A stretch of 64,000 bases of DNA. Origin: Alectoria sarmentosa (lineage: Eukaryota; Ascomycota; Lecanoromycetes; Lecanorales; Parmeliaceae). Below the pieces are notes generated by a model, which was not told where the DNA came from, made no database searches, and saw only the letters and a list, made by a program, of their open reading frames with translations. Shown here piece after piece: positions 21,038 to 33,191 of this stretch (position 1 is its first letter; every line of letters begins with the position of its first letter). Location of the stretch: positions 1-64,000 of the forward strand of contig WOGZ01000001.1 in NCBI GenBank assembly GCA_009733775.1. The letters are read 5' to 3'. Position numbers and translations under genes: made by a program.

Positions 21038-24000
21038 GTGATGACCGGACCCACACGGCATCTGCTGTCCCCTGATGGACCTGTATCGCACCTTCTTAGC
21101 CTTCCTCTGGAAGTTGAAAATGGCACGAGTGAAATCCTGGTCAGGAATACCATCAGTCTGCATGATCCGGCCACAAAATGGCCAAGCAGATCAATCGAGA
21201 GGCGCCGCGCCTTTCAGCACTTGATTAACAGGTGCATTAATATTTATGGGAATCTTATGACTCACTGGCACTAACACATCATTTAGATACAACCGGCAGA
21301 TCCTCTACGGATGCAAAAACCCTCGTTGTGAGACGACCACATGTCTTAGCCGTCAGAAAAGAGTAGCCAAAGGGCCATTCCGCCCATACACATTTCTCAG
21401 CGCGCGGACGTTAGCCACCTTCCTTGCCTCACAGGATCACCCTGAGAGGGGCCTCTGTCCTCACCAACCGGCCGATATCGACCCGGGACCGCGGTCACCC
21501 GTCAAAGAGGTCAAACCGGCAGGTAAGAAGCCAGAAAGTAGAGGAAATTTGCTTGCAAGTTCAAGATCCAGCCACGCTACTTCAATTCCTCAATCAGCTA
21601 GAGGTGTCGGATCTACACTGGTTCAGGGACGGAAGATCAAGGTCCACATCGCGAATGGGCATACAAAGACACTCGGGCTAAAACCTGAAGCTTCGAGGGC
21701 CGGGAGCTATGAGGAACCTAAAAGCCATAATCATGTTCGCAAAGATAAAGACCCGAAATCCTTTACTCAAAACCTATTCGATACCGTTGCCATGAAACTA
21801 CTGCATCGAGCAAGTGCTTCAGATAATCATCCGCCATGGGCTCCTTCGTATGAAAGAGCGCAGCTGGTACGTTCTTCGAATCTAAACAGCGATAGTCTGC
21901 CGCCCAAAACATACGGGGACATCTCGAAGAATGATGAGAAAGATGCAGAAAGGCCTGTGGTACCCGACACCGAGTCTGCCAAAGCCGCGCATGGCTGTAA
22001 TCTACATCAGATTGAATCCGTCCCTAACGTCGTGTCTGTAGGGAGCAATACTACGTCCTCGGAGAGTTATTCTGCTCGAGGTACGGTTCATGAGTTGACC
22101 AGATTGGAGAAATATATGGAGAACTTCGAGACTTCGGGCAATGATGGAAAAGCGCATGTTGCAGTAAACATTGAGGCAAAGGAGTCAGCCCTAGGAGCCA
22201 CTACAGCACCCTCTAAAGTTTCACGACCAGATTACCAACCTGAAGAATTGGATGTCGTAGAGACGGCACCAATGCATAAGACTTCCATGTCAGTCGTAAT
22301 TCCGTCTGAGACCACCCCCAATCTTCCAGCTCAATCGCTGTCACATTTTACGAGCGCAAACATCATTGCATTAAGGGGAGCAAGAGCTGTTCGTCGCAGT
22401 GATCTGTATGAACAACACTGTTTATTGAAATTCCTAGGCCGGACAGACCTTCCTCAGCATTCTTCCAGATGCGGTCCATATGGAGATTTCCTCGCATATA
22501 GCGGTCAGTCAATAACATACATCTTGAGTAATGTCGACACTATTTTGCAGTCTTTCCTTCACTCCGACGACAGTAATGCAGCTTCTAAGGTTGTATGGTC
22601 TTATGATTTCGCATCAATAGTCGACTTGTTCCGGAAGCTACGCCGCATTGATATGCATCCACCTAAGATTTTTCCAAGCCTCTGGATCAGCGCTGGCAGA
22701 CTATACCCTGTCTCTACGGCTACCAACAAGCGTCGGTCCTTGATAGCTTCAGACCTAGGCTCATTCTCGCTCGACCCTTCCCCCGCTTCTCATTGTTTTT
22801 GCCTTAATGATCTGGAGGCATGCCATGTGGTCAAGATAATACTCGCTGCCTTGGTGGCCTCTGTTCCCAAATGCAGTCCGATAAGTTGGCTTGCTGTTCG
22901 CAAGCTACACGCCTCTGGACAGGTAGCGCCCTTCATAGACGCTGATAATTCGCCAGCAGAACAGAAGATGATCGGAAAGTTGGTGAAGACACTACAGGCT
23001 TTTGAGAACGAGATGGCTCTCAGCCTAATAGTAAGACTTGCTAGATCGATTGATGTTAGGTATCACCTGGCCCGGGCGAGGGCACTCGCAGAGGATGTCG
23101 AGAAATACCGCCGACAATTCCCGCCTACATTCTCACGGGTGGTGGATTATGTCAACGCCGATCAACTCAAGATTTGCGTTGCGGAGAATGAAAGTCAATC
23201 ATCCGTCAAAGGCGGGGAATGGGTCGACCCAGAGATTGAGCCTATAACCTGGCATCCGACAGAATGGCCGATCATCATTGAATGGTTGCGAGCTGTAATT
23301 CTGAAAGAGTGGGACGGCAAATCCAGAGTAACAAAGGGTAGTGCTGTTGGCGGTGCTCTGGGACTGATGTTGCATATACGTAAGCAGAGAATCCCTTATA
23401 TTTCGTCCAGTGTGCTAAGTGATACGAAATTTAGATGAGCATGCCATCGCATTACGCTTTGACTGGGACTTATTTCACACACCATTCTTGTCGGAACGGC
23501 TCGATGTGATGGATGAGCCGGCGGCATGGTTGAATTCTGGGTGGGCCGACGGCAGATCTGTTCATCTACTTGATTTTCCTTTCCTTTTTCCGCCTTCAGC
23601 GTTGGTTGCCTACTTTCGATCCATTAACCACGCTGCAATGTACACGGCATATCGGGACTCAGTCGCTGCTTCTCGTTTGTGTGATGCGGTGACCTGGCCA
23701 GATAGTTCCACGGGACGAGGGGAGATTCGGCTTGGTGATCGACTCCATTATGCAACCACCGAGTACTTAGTGGTCGAAGCGCGTCGCGATCACGTTCTCA
23801 TGGACGCTATGAACGAAATATACAGGCGTCAAAAGCGTGAGCTGATGAGACCACTGAAGGTACGCATGGTGGGAGAAGAAGGCATCGATCACGGTGGCGT
23901 TCAGCAGGAGTTCTTTCGTGTGGCTATCGCAGAAGCCTTGAATCCTGACTATGGTAAGTTTCATGACTCAAGGTCTTGCTGCCTCAAGTAGACCCAAGCT

Positions 24001-25282
24001 AAGTCTTTGCTTTCTAGGCGTATTCACAACAGATCCTACCACCCGAATGTCATGGTTCCATCCCTCTTCACCAGAACCAGCGTACAAGTTCGAGTTGCTG
24101 GGCATTCTGGTCTCACTGGCAGTATACAATGGCCTCACCCTTCCATTTACGTTTCCGCTCGTAATGTACAGAAAGCTCTCAGGCCTACACAACCACAGGC
24201 TCTCCGACCTTGAGGACGGCTGGCCAGAGTTGGTGAAAGGCCTCAGGGCTCTCCGCGACTGGAAGGACGGTGATGTTGAAGACGTTTTCATGAGGTCATA
24301 CATCTTCAGCGTAGATAAGTTTGGCGCTACTGAGGATCGCCTTATTGGTCAATATGAGAATGCCGAGCAAGGAGACGAGGAGAAATCGAGTGAGGCTTTT
24401 GAGGAAAATCCGAAGAAGGTGGTGAAAGTGGTAAGGATAAAGAGGAAGCCAAAGAAAGTGCGTAAAACTGCAGCCGAGGAAGGCGAGGAGGACGCATTGC
24501 GGTATTTGAGAGGCAGCCAGTTCCAGCAAGCCACTACGGAACCAAACGACGAGCTTTCAATGTCAAACTCCCAATCGCGTGTTCCATTTTCAACAAATTT
24601 CACCGACCAGACTATGCCGATGATAACCAGCGAGGAAGAAGCATTAAAATACTTGAAAAGTAGGGAGACCAAGGAAGCCCGGGTTGAATTGACCGACGAA
24701 TTTTGCATGTCGGACTCCTCATCGCCTAATCCCTTCCCAGCAGGCCATGCTACACAGAATGCTCCGATGGTGACCAACGAGAACCGCGACCAATATATCC
24801 ACGATTACATACACCAACTGACGTATAAAACGGTCTACGACCAATTCAACGCGTTCAGGTACGGCTTCTTCACGTGTTTCAATCCCAAAGCGATTTCGCT
24901 ATTCACGCCATCTGGTCTCAAAGCTCTTGTCGAAGGCCTACCCGACATCTCCGTCGCTGGCCTCGAAAGAGTGACGCGGTACGATGGTGGCTATGATTTC
25001 TTTTATCCTACAGTCCGCCAGTTCTGGAGCGTGGTACACAGCTGGTCGCAAGAAAAGGTCCGAAAGCTTTTGGAGTTTGTGACGGCGAGTGATCGGCTCC
25101 CTGTGGGTGGGGTGGGGAAACTGATATTTACGGTGCAGAAAAACGGAATCGGCGACGGGAGGTTACCGACAAGTCTCACGTGCTTCGGAAGGCTTCTCTT
25201 ACCAGAGTACACAAACGAAGAGAAGTTGAGAGAGGCGTTGGAGAAAGCAGTTGAGAATTCGAAAGGCTTCGGACAGCCTTGA
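21038..25282 (+). CDS. HECT-type E3 ubiquitin ligase with N-terminal AZUL zinc finger
   Basis: Four exons (21038-21231, 21287-23379, 23435-23953, 24018-25282) with introns of 55, 55 and 64 nt give about 1356 residues. Near the N-terminus lies an AZUL-type zinc site: Cys74, Cys79, Cys84 and Cys122-Pro-His124 (C-x4-C-x4-C...CPH), as in UBE3A/E6AP-like ligases. A long low-complexity region follows. The HECT domain starts near LMRPLKVRMVGEEGIDHGGV, with KFELLGILVSLAVYNG and YRKLSG. It ends with LTCFGRLLLPEY, in which Cys1324 is the thioester cysteine, and the usual GF near the C-terminus. The N-lobe carries a basic insertion (KRKPKKVRK) and a 49-residue tandem duplication at 24494-24787. Ubiquitin transfer is expected; substrates are unknown. 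Confidence 0.92.
24494..24787 (+). repeat. Tandem 147-bp coding duplication in the HECT gene
   Basis: Two adjacent 49-codon units (24494-24640, 24641-24787). Unit 1 has ALRYLRG...NDELSMSNS...PMITSEEE; unit 2 has ALKYLKS...TDEFCMSDS...PMVTNENR. They keep the same length and about a third to half of the residues, so the duplication is old. Only unit 2 leads into the HECT core (NENRDQYIHDYIHQLT). Confidence 0.75.
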
Positions 25283-25798
25283 ATGGCTTTGTGTGCTCCG
25301 GGGTGGTCAAGACAGGATGGAAGAGGATGCAGCTATTGTGAAACGACTTGATATCTGTCTCAATACAGCTAGATACCCCCACGCGCGTGAAAGTAGGGTT
25401 GCGTATAAGTGGATAGACTCAATTGACGATATACAACATGAAATGTTCTTATCTTGTCTGCACTCGCTTCCGGAATAAGGGAATTGATAGCACGTGACCT
25501 CGAGCTTATCTCTTGACCCACGTTTCCACGACTGTTTCTCATTTGCTTGTGGATGAAATACTATGTAGTCAACTTGCGACTGAGGAGAACCTCATACATG
25601 CAGCTTTCTTCTCAAAGCTTTTCTTGTACTCTAACGAAAATTGTAAGTTTTTCTCCTTCTCGTTGGAAATACTACAACAGTACATACGTCACTTCGCCAA
25701 GATTTCTTTCTGCGTCCTCGGCCAATTGCGTTCACGATCTTAAGTCTCTTCTCATTCATTCATCTTCTGCTCATCCACAACTTTCTTCACAGTCATTC
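25283..25798. promoter_or_regulatory. Intergenic region and promoter of the mitochondrial protein gene
   Basis: 516 bp. It contains CACGTGACC at 25491-25499 (reverse of GGTCACGTG) and CT/TTC-rich leader sequence before the ATG at 25799. Short frames here are open by chance. Confidence 0.4.
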
Positions 25799-27071
25799 AT
25801 GATGCTCAGCTTACGAGCAGCCAGCAGAGCATCCCGTTCCACTCGCGTACGCTCTTCTCTCCGACAACTTCGCCATGAATCTGCCAACACATCAAACTCT
25901 AGCTCCAGCGCCAGCAGCCTCTCACAAAGTCTCATTGGAGGCCTAGCAGGTGGTGGACTAGTGTTCCTTGGGGGCTACACATACTATCACTTCTCAGGTA
26001 ATCAAAGGTTCGAGGTGTCGACTCGTTTTCACCTAATGCTAACAACCTACAGGAGCAAAAAACCTTGTCAATACTGCCAAAAAGGCTGAGAATGCATTCA
26101 AGAGCTATGGCAAGCAACTCAAGGAATCATCGCCAGAACCCAACGAAGCACTAGAATGGTTGCGCTCCACTGCGAAATCCTACGCCGCCTTCATCCCTGG
26201 CGCAAGGGGCTACGTCGACAGTGCGTTCGACGACCTCGATGCCGTTCGCAATAAGCACGGCAAGGAAGTCGACAACATCATCAAAGAGGCGTATGAGGAG
26301 CTGAAGGATGTCTCTCAAGAGGGCATGAGCGTTACAGCAGCAACAAAAGCATGGGATATCCTACAAAAGCACCTGAAGCGTATAGGCGATCTGGCTGGGG
26401 ATGCGGCAAGCGATATCATCAACAATCATCCGGCGCTCAAAGAGAAGGTTGGAGGAAATTTGGATCAGTTGAAGCAGATGGGCGACAAGTACGGCCCTGA
26501 TGCCAAGAAGCAAGTTGACGAGACTTGGGATCAGATACGGGACATTCTCAAAAGTGGAGTGAGTGCAAGCACTATTCCCAAGATCCAGAGCCTGGTGCAG
26601 GAGAAGGTGCAGAAGATACAGGAGCTTGGCGGAAAGGTGTGGGATCAGGGGATAGAGAAGGCCAAGCCATACCTAGACAAGTCACCAGAAGTGAAAGAAC
26701 TAGTGGAGGAAAACAAGGAGAAGTTGAAGAAACAGGGCAATGTGCAGGAGCTTTACGAAAAGGTTAAAGATGCGGTGCAATCCGGCAGTACAGATTCACT
26801 AAAACAGTATGTGCAGAGTACGGTCAACAAGGTGGGCCAGGGTAGTGGAGGAGATGATGGAGGCATTGAGAAGTACTTGAGTATGGTGCCGGGCGGCGGT
26901 GAGATCATCCCAAAGCTGACGCAGCTGCAACAAATTGCCCAAGAGCATGGGGAGGAAGCGGAGAAGATCGCGAAAGACACCTTCAAGGAGATGCAAGAGG
27001 TCTTGCAGAGGAAGGTCGGCGAAGCTGAGGAATTGGCGCAGAAGGCGAAGAAGAATGCGAAGAGGAATTGA
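25799..27071 (+). CDS. Predicted mitochondrial membrane-anchored helical (LEA/apolipoprotein-like) protein
   Basis: Two exons, 25799-25997 and 26053-27071, with a 55-nt intron (phase 1) give about 405 residues. The N-terminus (MMLSLRAASRASRSTRVRSS and more Arg) is rich in Arg and Ser and free of acids, a classical mitochondrial targeting presequence. A Gly-rich hydrophobic helix follows (SLIGGLAGGGLVFLGGYTYY), probably one membrane span. The remainder is almost all amphipathic helix rich in Lys, Glu, Asp and Gln, with repeating patterns such as VDETWDQIRDILKSG, LGGKVWDQGIEKAKPYL and VKELVEENKEKLKKQ. No catalytic domain is seen. It resembles uncharacterised fungal mitochondrial proteins with LEA or apolipoprotein-like helices; a structural or lipid-related role is only a guess. 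Confidence 0.75.
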
Positions 27072-28168
27072 AGAGAGTCCCCTTCACAAAAGATTTGACC
27101 GTCAATTCAAAATGTACAATATTTACAAAGCTCTGGACCTGGTGTGGCACGGACGAGCTCGTGAACGACGGATGGCATCAAGTCATGGTGATTGACAGCA
27201 TTGACAGCAAGTCTAAGGGGTGGGACCGTTCTAATTGACAGAAGTGAAGCGACTGTCCGTCAATTTTGAAACGACCTGATTCATTTATGCATGCTTCTGT
27301 GTCCAGCGAAAGGAAGTATTGACTAGCAGGTGCCGTCTTACTACCCTCCTAAGTATCCTTTCTGAAAGTCTCATCTGCCTACACAACAGTGCATTCAGCT
27401 TTGGCTATGAAGAACTACATTCCACTGACCTCGCAACCAAGTCTGGTCATGGAGGAAGCTTTTTATTCATTTATCTATCAGCCAGCAAAAACTTGGACAG
27501 GGCGCCTTACGAAAATTCCAAGCAGGTGAACGCGTCCATGACCGACTGCGACAATAGCGGCAGCCTCGTCTGCTCGAAATGTCATCTTGTTCAGGTACTG
27601 CGGTTCCCACGTTTACAACTACCAATCGAAGATCATGAAGAACAAAAAAGCGGGCCTTGACCTCAGTACTGCAGCCGCGCATGCCAAGCTACACATTGGC
27701 CTTCACACAGACTGGACTGCAGTTTCTGTTTTTTAAGGAAGACGAACTAGCAGCCTACGTGGTGGAGACAAAAGTCGTCAACCCGCCTTCGTCTCGCCCA
27801 TAACCTTTCCAGCGCTTCGGTGGTTTGAAGTATCTGTGGGGCAACGCTCTATCGTACGACGTGCTCAATTTGGCCAAGGACCATGACCAAGATCTCGTGC
27901 TCTGCTTTGCTGTTTGAGTCTACTCTACAGCCTCCCCGTTGCCGTGGAAGTAGTGCTTCACGTGTGGTATTCAGCTCGCCTTACATCAGGCATGGCCCAG
28001 TTATTCGGGAAGTCTGTCAAACCGCTCATAGCAGACGCCGTGGGCAAGGTCGTTGGTAAATCGGGCAGCGTGCTCTTGTCGAAGACTTGGACGTGTGGCA
28101 CCAGCATCATGTCGGCCCGTCTCTACAAGGAGCAACGGGATTTTTTTGCTGGCTATGTTGGAGGATGG
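27072..28168. other. Intergenic interval, possible gene relics
   Basis: About 1.1 kb. Short frames at 27319-27660 (plus) and 27914-28183 (plus) have protein-like stretches (GSLVCSKCHLVQVLRFP; GKSVKPLIADAVGKVVGKS), but neither extends, splices or matches anything I recognise. They may be relics. Confidence 0.3.
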
Positions 28169-29463
28169 TCACAGAATAGATGACACGGAGAATTCACGCA
28201 TAGCCTCCGCCAAATCCTGCTCCAGATCCTCCTCCCAAATCCACCGATACCTCGTCCGCAGATTCTCTCTCAACGCATCCGCATCGTCCCCCACCCCCTC
28301 CGCCTCAAGCTCATACAGCTCCCCGGCCTCCCGACTCGTCGTCACGAGCTTCTGCGTCCGGGGCCTCCTCACGGCATCGAATGCGCGGAAGGCGCCCTCG
28401 ATGCCCGAAGATGTCTGCACCGCGCCGAGCAGGTTCGACATCACGTACGCGTCCTCCAAAGCCATGCCGGCGCCTGCGCCCTGGTGGGGGGTCGAGGCGT
28501 GAGCGGCGTCTCCGCTCAGGCACGTGCGGCCTTTGCAATACGTCTTTGCGGGAGGGTAGTCGAACAGAGCCCACACGTCGGGCTTCTCCATCAGACTCAG
28601 GATTCTCTTGACGCTCGCGCCCCAGTCTTGGAAGTCTCCTTCCATCTTTTTCCGATCCATGGGCAAGACCCACTTCTCGTCTTCCCACTTGCCATTACCC
28701 GTCGTTCGGAATGCGACCACGTTCATCATTTCCCCCTTCTCGATTGGAAAGGTCAAGACGTGTCCATGGTTCCCGAGCCACATGACGCTGTTCCTGGCCA
28801 ACTCGTCGCCCAGCAAGCCCACGGCTTTCTCCATGGGTATCAATCCCCTGTAAGCGTACTTCCCCGTGAAACTCGGATGAGCAGCTCCATCCTCCTGACC
28901 CGAACAATGTGGCGCAAGTTGCTTTTAACGCCATCACATCCCACCGCCGCACTCGCTTCCGCTTTTCCCCCGTCCGCAAAGTGTAATCTCACTCCATCTT
29001 TCAGCTCCTCAACCTCCACAACCCTCTTCCCAAACGTCACGTTCCCATCCGGCACCAGCGCCACCAATTCGTCCAGAAAATGCGCCCTGTGTATGCTGCT
29101 GTTCCCAGTATCACCAGCGTTCACCGTCGCCACCTTTTCCCCGGCCTTCCCAACGCCACAGTCCATACCAGCATGGAAATCGAACCACACTGCTCTCTTT
29201 TCTGTGTACGCATTGCCTGTGGCCCTCTTACCGTACCCTTCTCTTATCTTCGGGTCAATCAGGGTCATGGCGCGTAGAGAGTTGGGGCCGAAAGAAACGC
29301 CAGCCCCTACTTCGGCGAAGGCATGTGCGGATTCGTAGAGGTGGAAGGGAACGTTATGACGGAGGAAGCCGATGGCAAGGGCGAGACCGGCTATACCGCC
29401 ACCACAAATGGCTATTGTGAAGGGTTTCTGGCCTGGGGCGCTTTTAGGGGTGGGGTTGGTCAT
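28169..29463 (-). CDS. FAD-dependent monooxygenase (salicylate-hydroxylase-like), frameshifted
   Basis: Two frames on the minus strand together cover one flavoprotein monooxygenase of about 430 residues. From ATG 29463 the frame gives FTIAICGGGIAGLALAIGFL (GxGxxG FAD site) and later the DG motif in VGCDGVKSNLRHIV. The rest lies one frame off, with AHPSFTGKYAYRGLIPMEKA and then the GD motif CLSGDAAHASTPHQGAGAGM. The switch occurs at about 28899-28905, at a CCC run (GGG in coding sense). One extra G would restore IVRGQEDGAAHPSF. No intron of workable size fits. The family hydroxylates aromatic or related substrates using NAD(P)H and O2. Either the gene is newly inactivated or the assembly dropped one base. 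Confidence 0.75.
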
Positions 29464-30500
29464 GGTGGGTGATAGTAGAAAGAATTTGCGGAAACAAGAG
29501 ATGTCAAGAACGCAGATGATATTGGAGAAGACATTGCGAAATCGGAAGAATAAATGAAAGGTTTAGACGTCATTGTTTACGGCAGAGGTGAAAAAGTTGA
29601 AAAGGTGGAACTTGGTGGGTTTCGGAAGCTTCTTCGTGAGGCGACTTGCAGGGCTAGCAAGTCTCTGTTCTGCGTTTTAGCGTCCTGCTCTAAGATCAAC
29701 TTCCATTTGTAAACATTCATCAAGCGTCTGACTATGAGTATCGTCTGCTTCGAAATTTGAATCCTTTTTTAGAGACTGGAAATACTGACCTCGGCAAAGT
29801 AAAGGAATCCTTGAGCAGTCGCAGTAGATTTTGAACACGATCTCAATGGATCTATTGAAAAACGTGGGCTATATATCTCAACAACATATATACATACGAC
29901 TACACAACGACCCCATCCGAGTTCAGCCTCGTGCGTGAGAGCTATGAGCGTTGTAGCTGTAGAAAGAATAGGTACCTACAGGTACCTTTCCAAGAAGGCA
30001 GCCTGACACATGGTTGAACAGGAACGGCAAAAGGGTGGCTCCGACGCTCGTTGTCTTCACTCAAAGAGGTAGGCTGGCGCAGCTGCGGCGTTACTGATGA
30101 CACATCCAAGCCTTCGGTCTAATCCTTCTCCGTGAGAGACTTCGAGGGAGTCTGCGTCGACTTCAAGGCCCTCGTAACGGACGAGCTTCCAAGGGCCTCA
30201 TTCCATTTTGGCGTCTGAGCTTTCTAAGGGCGATGCTTCAACTCAGCCAGCTAGGCGCACTGTGAGATCCGCCAGAGGACACCCAATTTTCATTGATTTG
30301 CCTAGCCGGTAAGGCATTGCTGATCTTTCGTATGACTGACTCTGCCTGTCAATTGAATAGAAAAATGCTCAAAATTTGTTGAGAAGATGGCCAACGAAAA
30401 TGTCTCATGAGGCCGCCGTATCAAGGGTCAGGATCTTTGAAGAGGTGTGAGTCTTTTCACAGCCTCGATGGGCCTTGGGCCAATTGTTCCGAACTCAAAA
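29464..30500. other. Intergenic interval
   Basis: About 1 kb between the monooxygenase start and the 3' end of the next minus-strand gene. I see no gene, only a GGTACCTACAGGTACC local inverted repeat near 29970-29987 and a few TATA-like strings. Confidence 0.4.
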
Positions 30501-32848
30501 TTAGGTAAAAAAATTTGCTGCATAGTATCGAGCACGTCGATTAGCCAGCGAAGCTGCTCGAATTTTCCTCGCATTATCCCCACGCCATTTGTACACAATC
30601 CTGTCGACTTCGTCGGCGACATCAATACCCTCCACAGACCGGACGACAGATAAGACCCACCGAACTTGAGTCGTGTTAATCCATCGGCCGGCCTGAAGTG
30701 GTCGAATAAGCCCGGCGTGAGTAAGTGCACGTGCCATCGCTACGGAAGGGAGCCCTAGACGTTCCTTCGTATATCGAGTATAACATTCATGTGCGTTCCT
30801 AAAAGCCACTCGTGGAGTCAAGTGAGGCGCCGTAGAGTAAGCGAGCGCCATCCTATCTAAGAGCTGTGCACGGAATTGCGAAGACGCTTGATAGAGTACG
30901 GGAATGCGCAAGCTGCGACTCCACATATAGCGTAGCGCGGTAGATGAATCGCTCCTTGGGTCTAGAACCATTTGCTCGGCAAGCTCGGGGCACATCTCAA
31001 GTGGTAGTCCTGGATAGAAATGGAAAATTCGCTTTGCCAGGTACGGCTGTTCTCCTAAATGCTGCCTAATTGTGTACACGACGTCGCTTTCATCGACCAT
31101 AGCATGGAGCTTTTCTGCCTGCTCGACAATGTCAACGATGCTTTCAGACTGATGCAGCATCTGCAGCACCTTGAAAACTTTTTTGATCGGGGCGTCCATC
31201 GGCATTGACTCTTGAGCACACTTGCCGGCAGCTTGAAACATGTTGATCCAGGGCGAGTCATTCCCCTCCGCAGAACAACTCCCATCGAAATGACACCGAG
31301 CTCGAGAACGACCAGATCGGGTTTGGGGTCCGAGCCAGTAATGAAGGATAAAAGAGGCTTTGTTTCGGTCATTCAGTTGCTGCAAGTATGGAACAACTAC
31401 TTCCAGCTTCCGAGTGCTCAGAAAGAGCTCAATCTCGGTCTTGAGAGGAAATCTTCGGTAGAAGTCAAGAATGTCTGTCTTAGCAAGTGCAGACCACCAT
31501 ATGTCAAGCAATGGCGTCGTAACAGCCTTAATAGCAGGAATACGGCAATGTCTATTCGTCAAAGCCTTGGTCGTGATCAGAATGACCGAGCATGCGAGCT
31601 CTTGAGGGAGCCCTTCAATCATTTCCAGAATCCTTGGGATTACCTCTAGAAATCGTGTTTCTCGCTTTTCATGTTCTCGTACCAAAGCGAGCGCAGAGAA
31701 AACACCTCCAATAAACGAAGACATCCTCTGATCTGTGCCCTCCACTTGTGATTGTTGCATAGCATTGACCAAGCTGAATCCCATATCTAGCGATTGGCGT
31801 GTAACTGGTCCTCGTGTGATGGACTCAAGGAGTCTACACTGTATCTCCGTCCCCAAATCCTTGAACCCAAATATCGAGCTCGATTGAAGGCCCTCAAAGA
31901 TGCATGCTATTAGGTTACACTTCAAAGACTCGTCATTGGTGGCATCACTGAGACGGGATACGTATCTCAAGAATATGAAGATGTCTTCCTCGGTCTTCAG
32001 ACCAAGGTGCAATTGCCTTCTCATCCACCCTTGCAGAAGGATAACATCATCGGGCTTTATTCTTCTCCGCAGTCTTCCCTCCCCTTTCCGATCTCGTAAT
32101 TGCCAATCCAGTAGGAAGTTCAAATTACCAGGGGTGGCCAGAGCCGGATCTTCTAGTGCGTGTAAGAGATCCGGAAGTTTCTGCCCAGCAAAGCACAGTC
32201 GTGCGAAGAGGAGCTTGGGATACATATGAACGCCGATACCATAACTAGCAGCCAAACCGTATAGACTAGCGAGATCGCTACATCTCTTCAAGTCTTCCCA
32301 GAATCCAGGATTTTTCAGCAAGACTTCAGGCGGAAGATCTGCGTACTGATGCTTAAAGGCCTCATCTTTCTTAGCAGCTTCAATGTCCCCCGCTTTCTCA
32401 GATTTTTCGAGGCACTTGTCAGCTTCATCAGGGGCAGGGTCCGTCAGCCAGGACGGTAGGGGCGTGATTTCTGCTCATACATAACATATTAGATAGCCAT
32501 TGGACTTAACAGCTCTCACGTACCATCTGGTCTCCGTGATGTGAGAGGCGTAGGACTCTGCCATTTCCACTCCATACGCTCTTGCACACTCAGTCCAGGA
32601 AGCACACTCGGATCGAAACCTCCTCCACCTCCAATTTGTGCAAGATTCATCATGCGCCGCTTCGTTGCTCTTTTCCTTGCCTCGAGGGGACCCGGCGCAA
32701 GACAGACAGTTCGTTTTGAAACCCTGCCATGCGCAAAACGGTGAATTGCACTGTTGAGGACACCTTCGTTGAGCCAGATGTGGTCCTTCAGGGCATCGAC
32801 GCGAAGCGGTAGGCAGCAGACATGTCTTCTCAAAGACATGTGGGACAT
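30501..32848 (-). CDS. Large conserved fungal protein, probably mitochondrial and helical-repeat
   Basis: Two exons, 32524-32848 and 30501-32470, with a 53-nt intron (donor GTACGTG, acceptor GAGCAG, phase 1) give about 764 residues. The N-terminus (MSHMSLRRHVCCLPLRVDAL) is basic and hydrophobic, fitting a mitochondrial presequence. The rest is predominantly helical with Leu-rich segments such as FWEDLKRCSDLASLYGLAAS and ILEMIEGLPQELACSVILI. The C-terminus has a regular pattern, LGLPSVAMARALTHAGLIRP followed by RWVLSVVRSVEGIDVADEVD. Spacing of these helices recalls PPR-like or other alpha-solenoid proteins acting on organellar RNA, but no diagnostic motif is certain. I take it to be a conserved Pezizomycotina protein without assigned function. 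The start is chosen because the exon-1 frame opens there. Confidence 0.7.
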
Positions 32849-33191
32849 CAATTGATCCCATCATGCTTTACATTCTTGTATGTAGATCAGGACTTTCACA
32901 TTGCCAACTGATTTGGGTAGTAGCATGTACTTGTACACAATGTTGGATCGTTTCTTGGCCAGTCTACAGCTCCAGGTTTGACATTTTTCAGGGACATAAC
33001 GCTGTACTACGGAAAGGACACAAGCCTTATCTAGGAAAAGCGTGTCTTTATTTCATCTCGAATAACTTCTTGACCAAGGCCTCTATGAATATGGTTTTGA
33101 TATACCCCATTCCTCTTCTCATACTTTTCTATAATCTCACAGCCAAAAAAAAATTGAACTGTCTTCGTCGTCAAGCTACGAAGAGGTAGTC
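32849..33191. other. Intergenic interval
   Basis: About 340 bp with no gene seen; it holds the promoter of the gene at 32848 and the 3' side of the relic at 33192. Confidence 0.35.
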
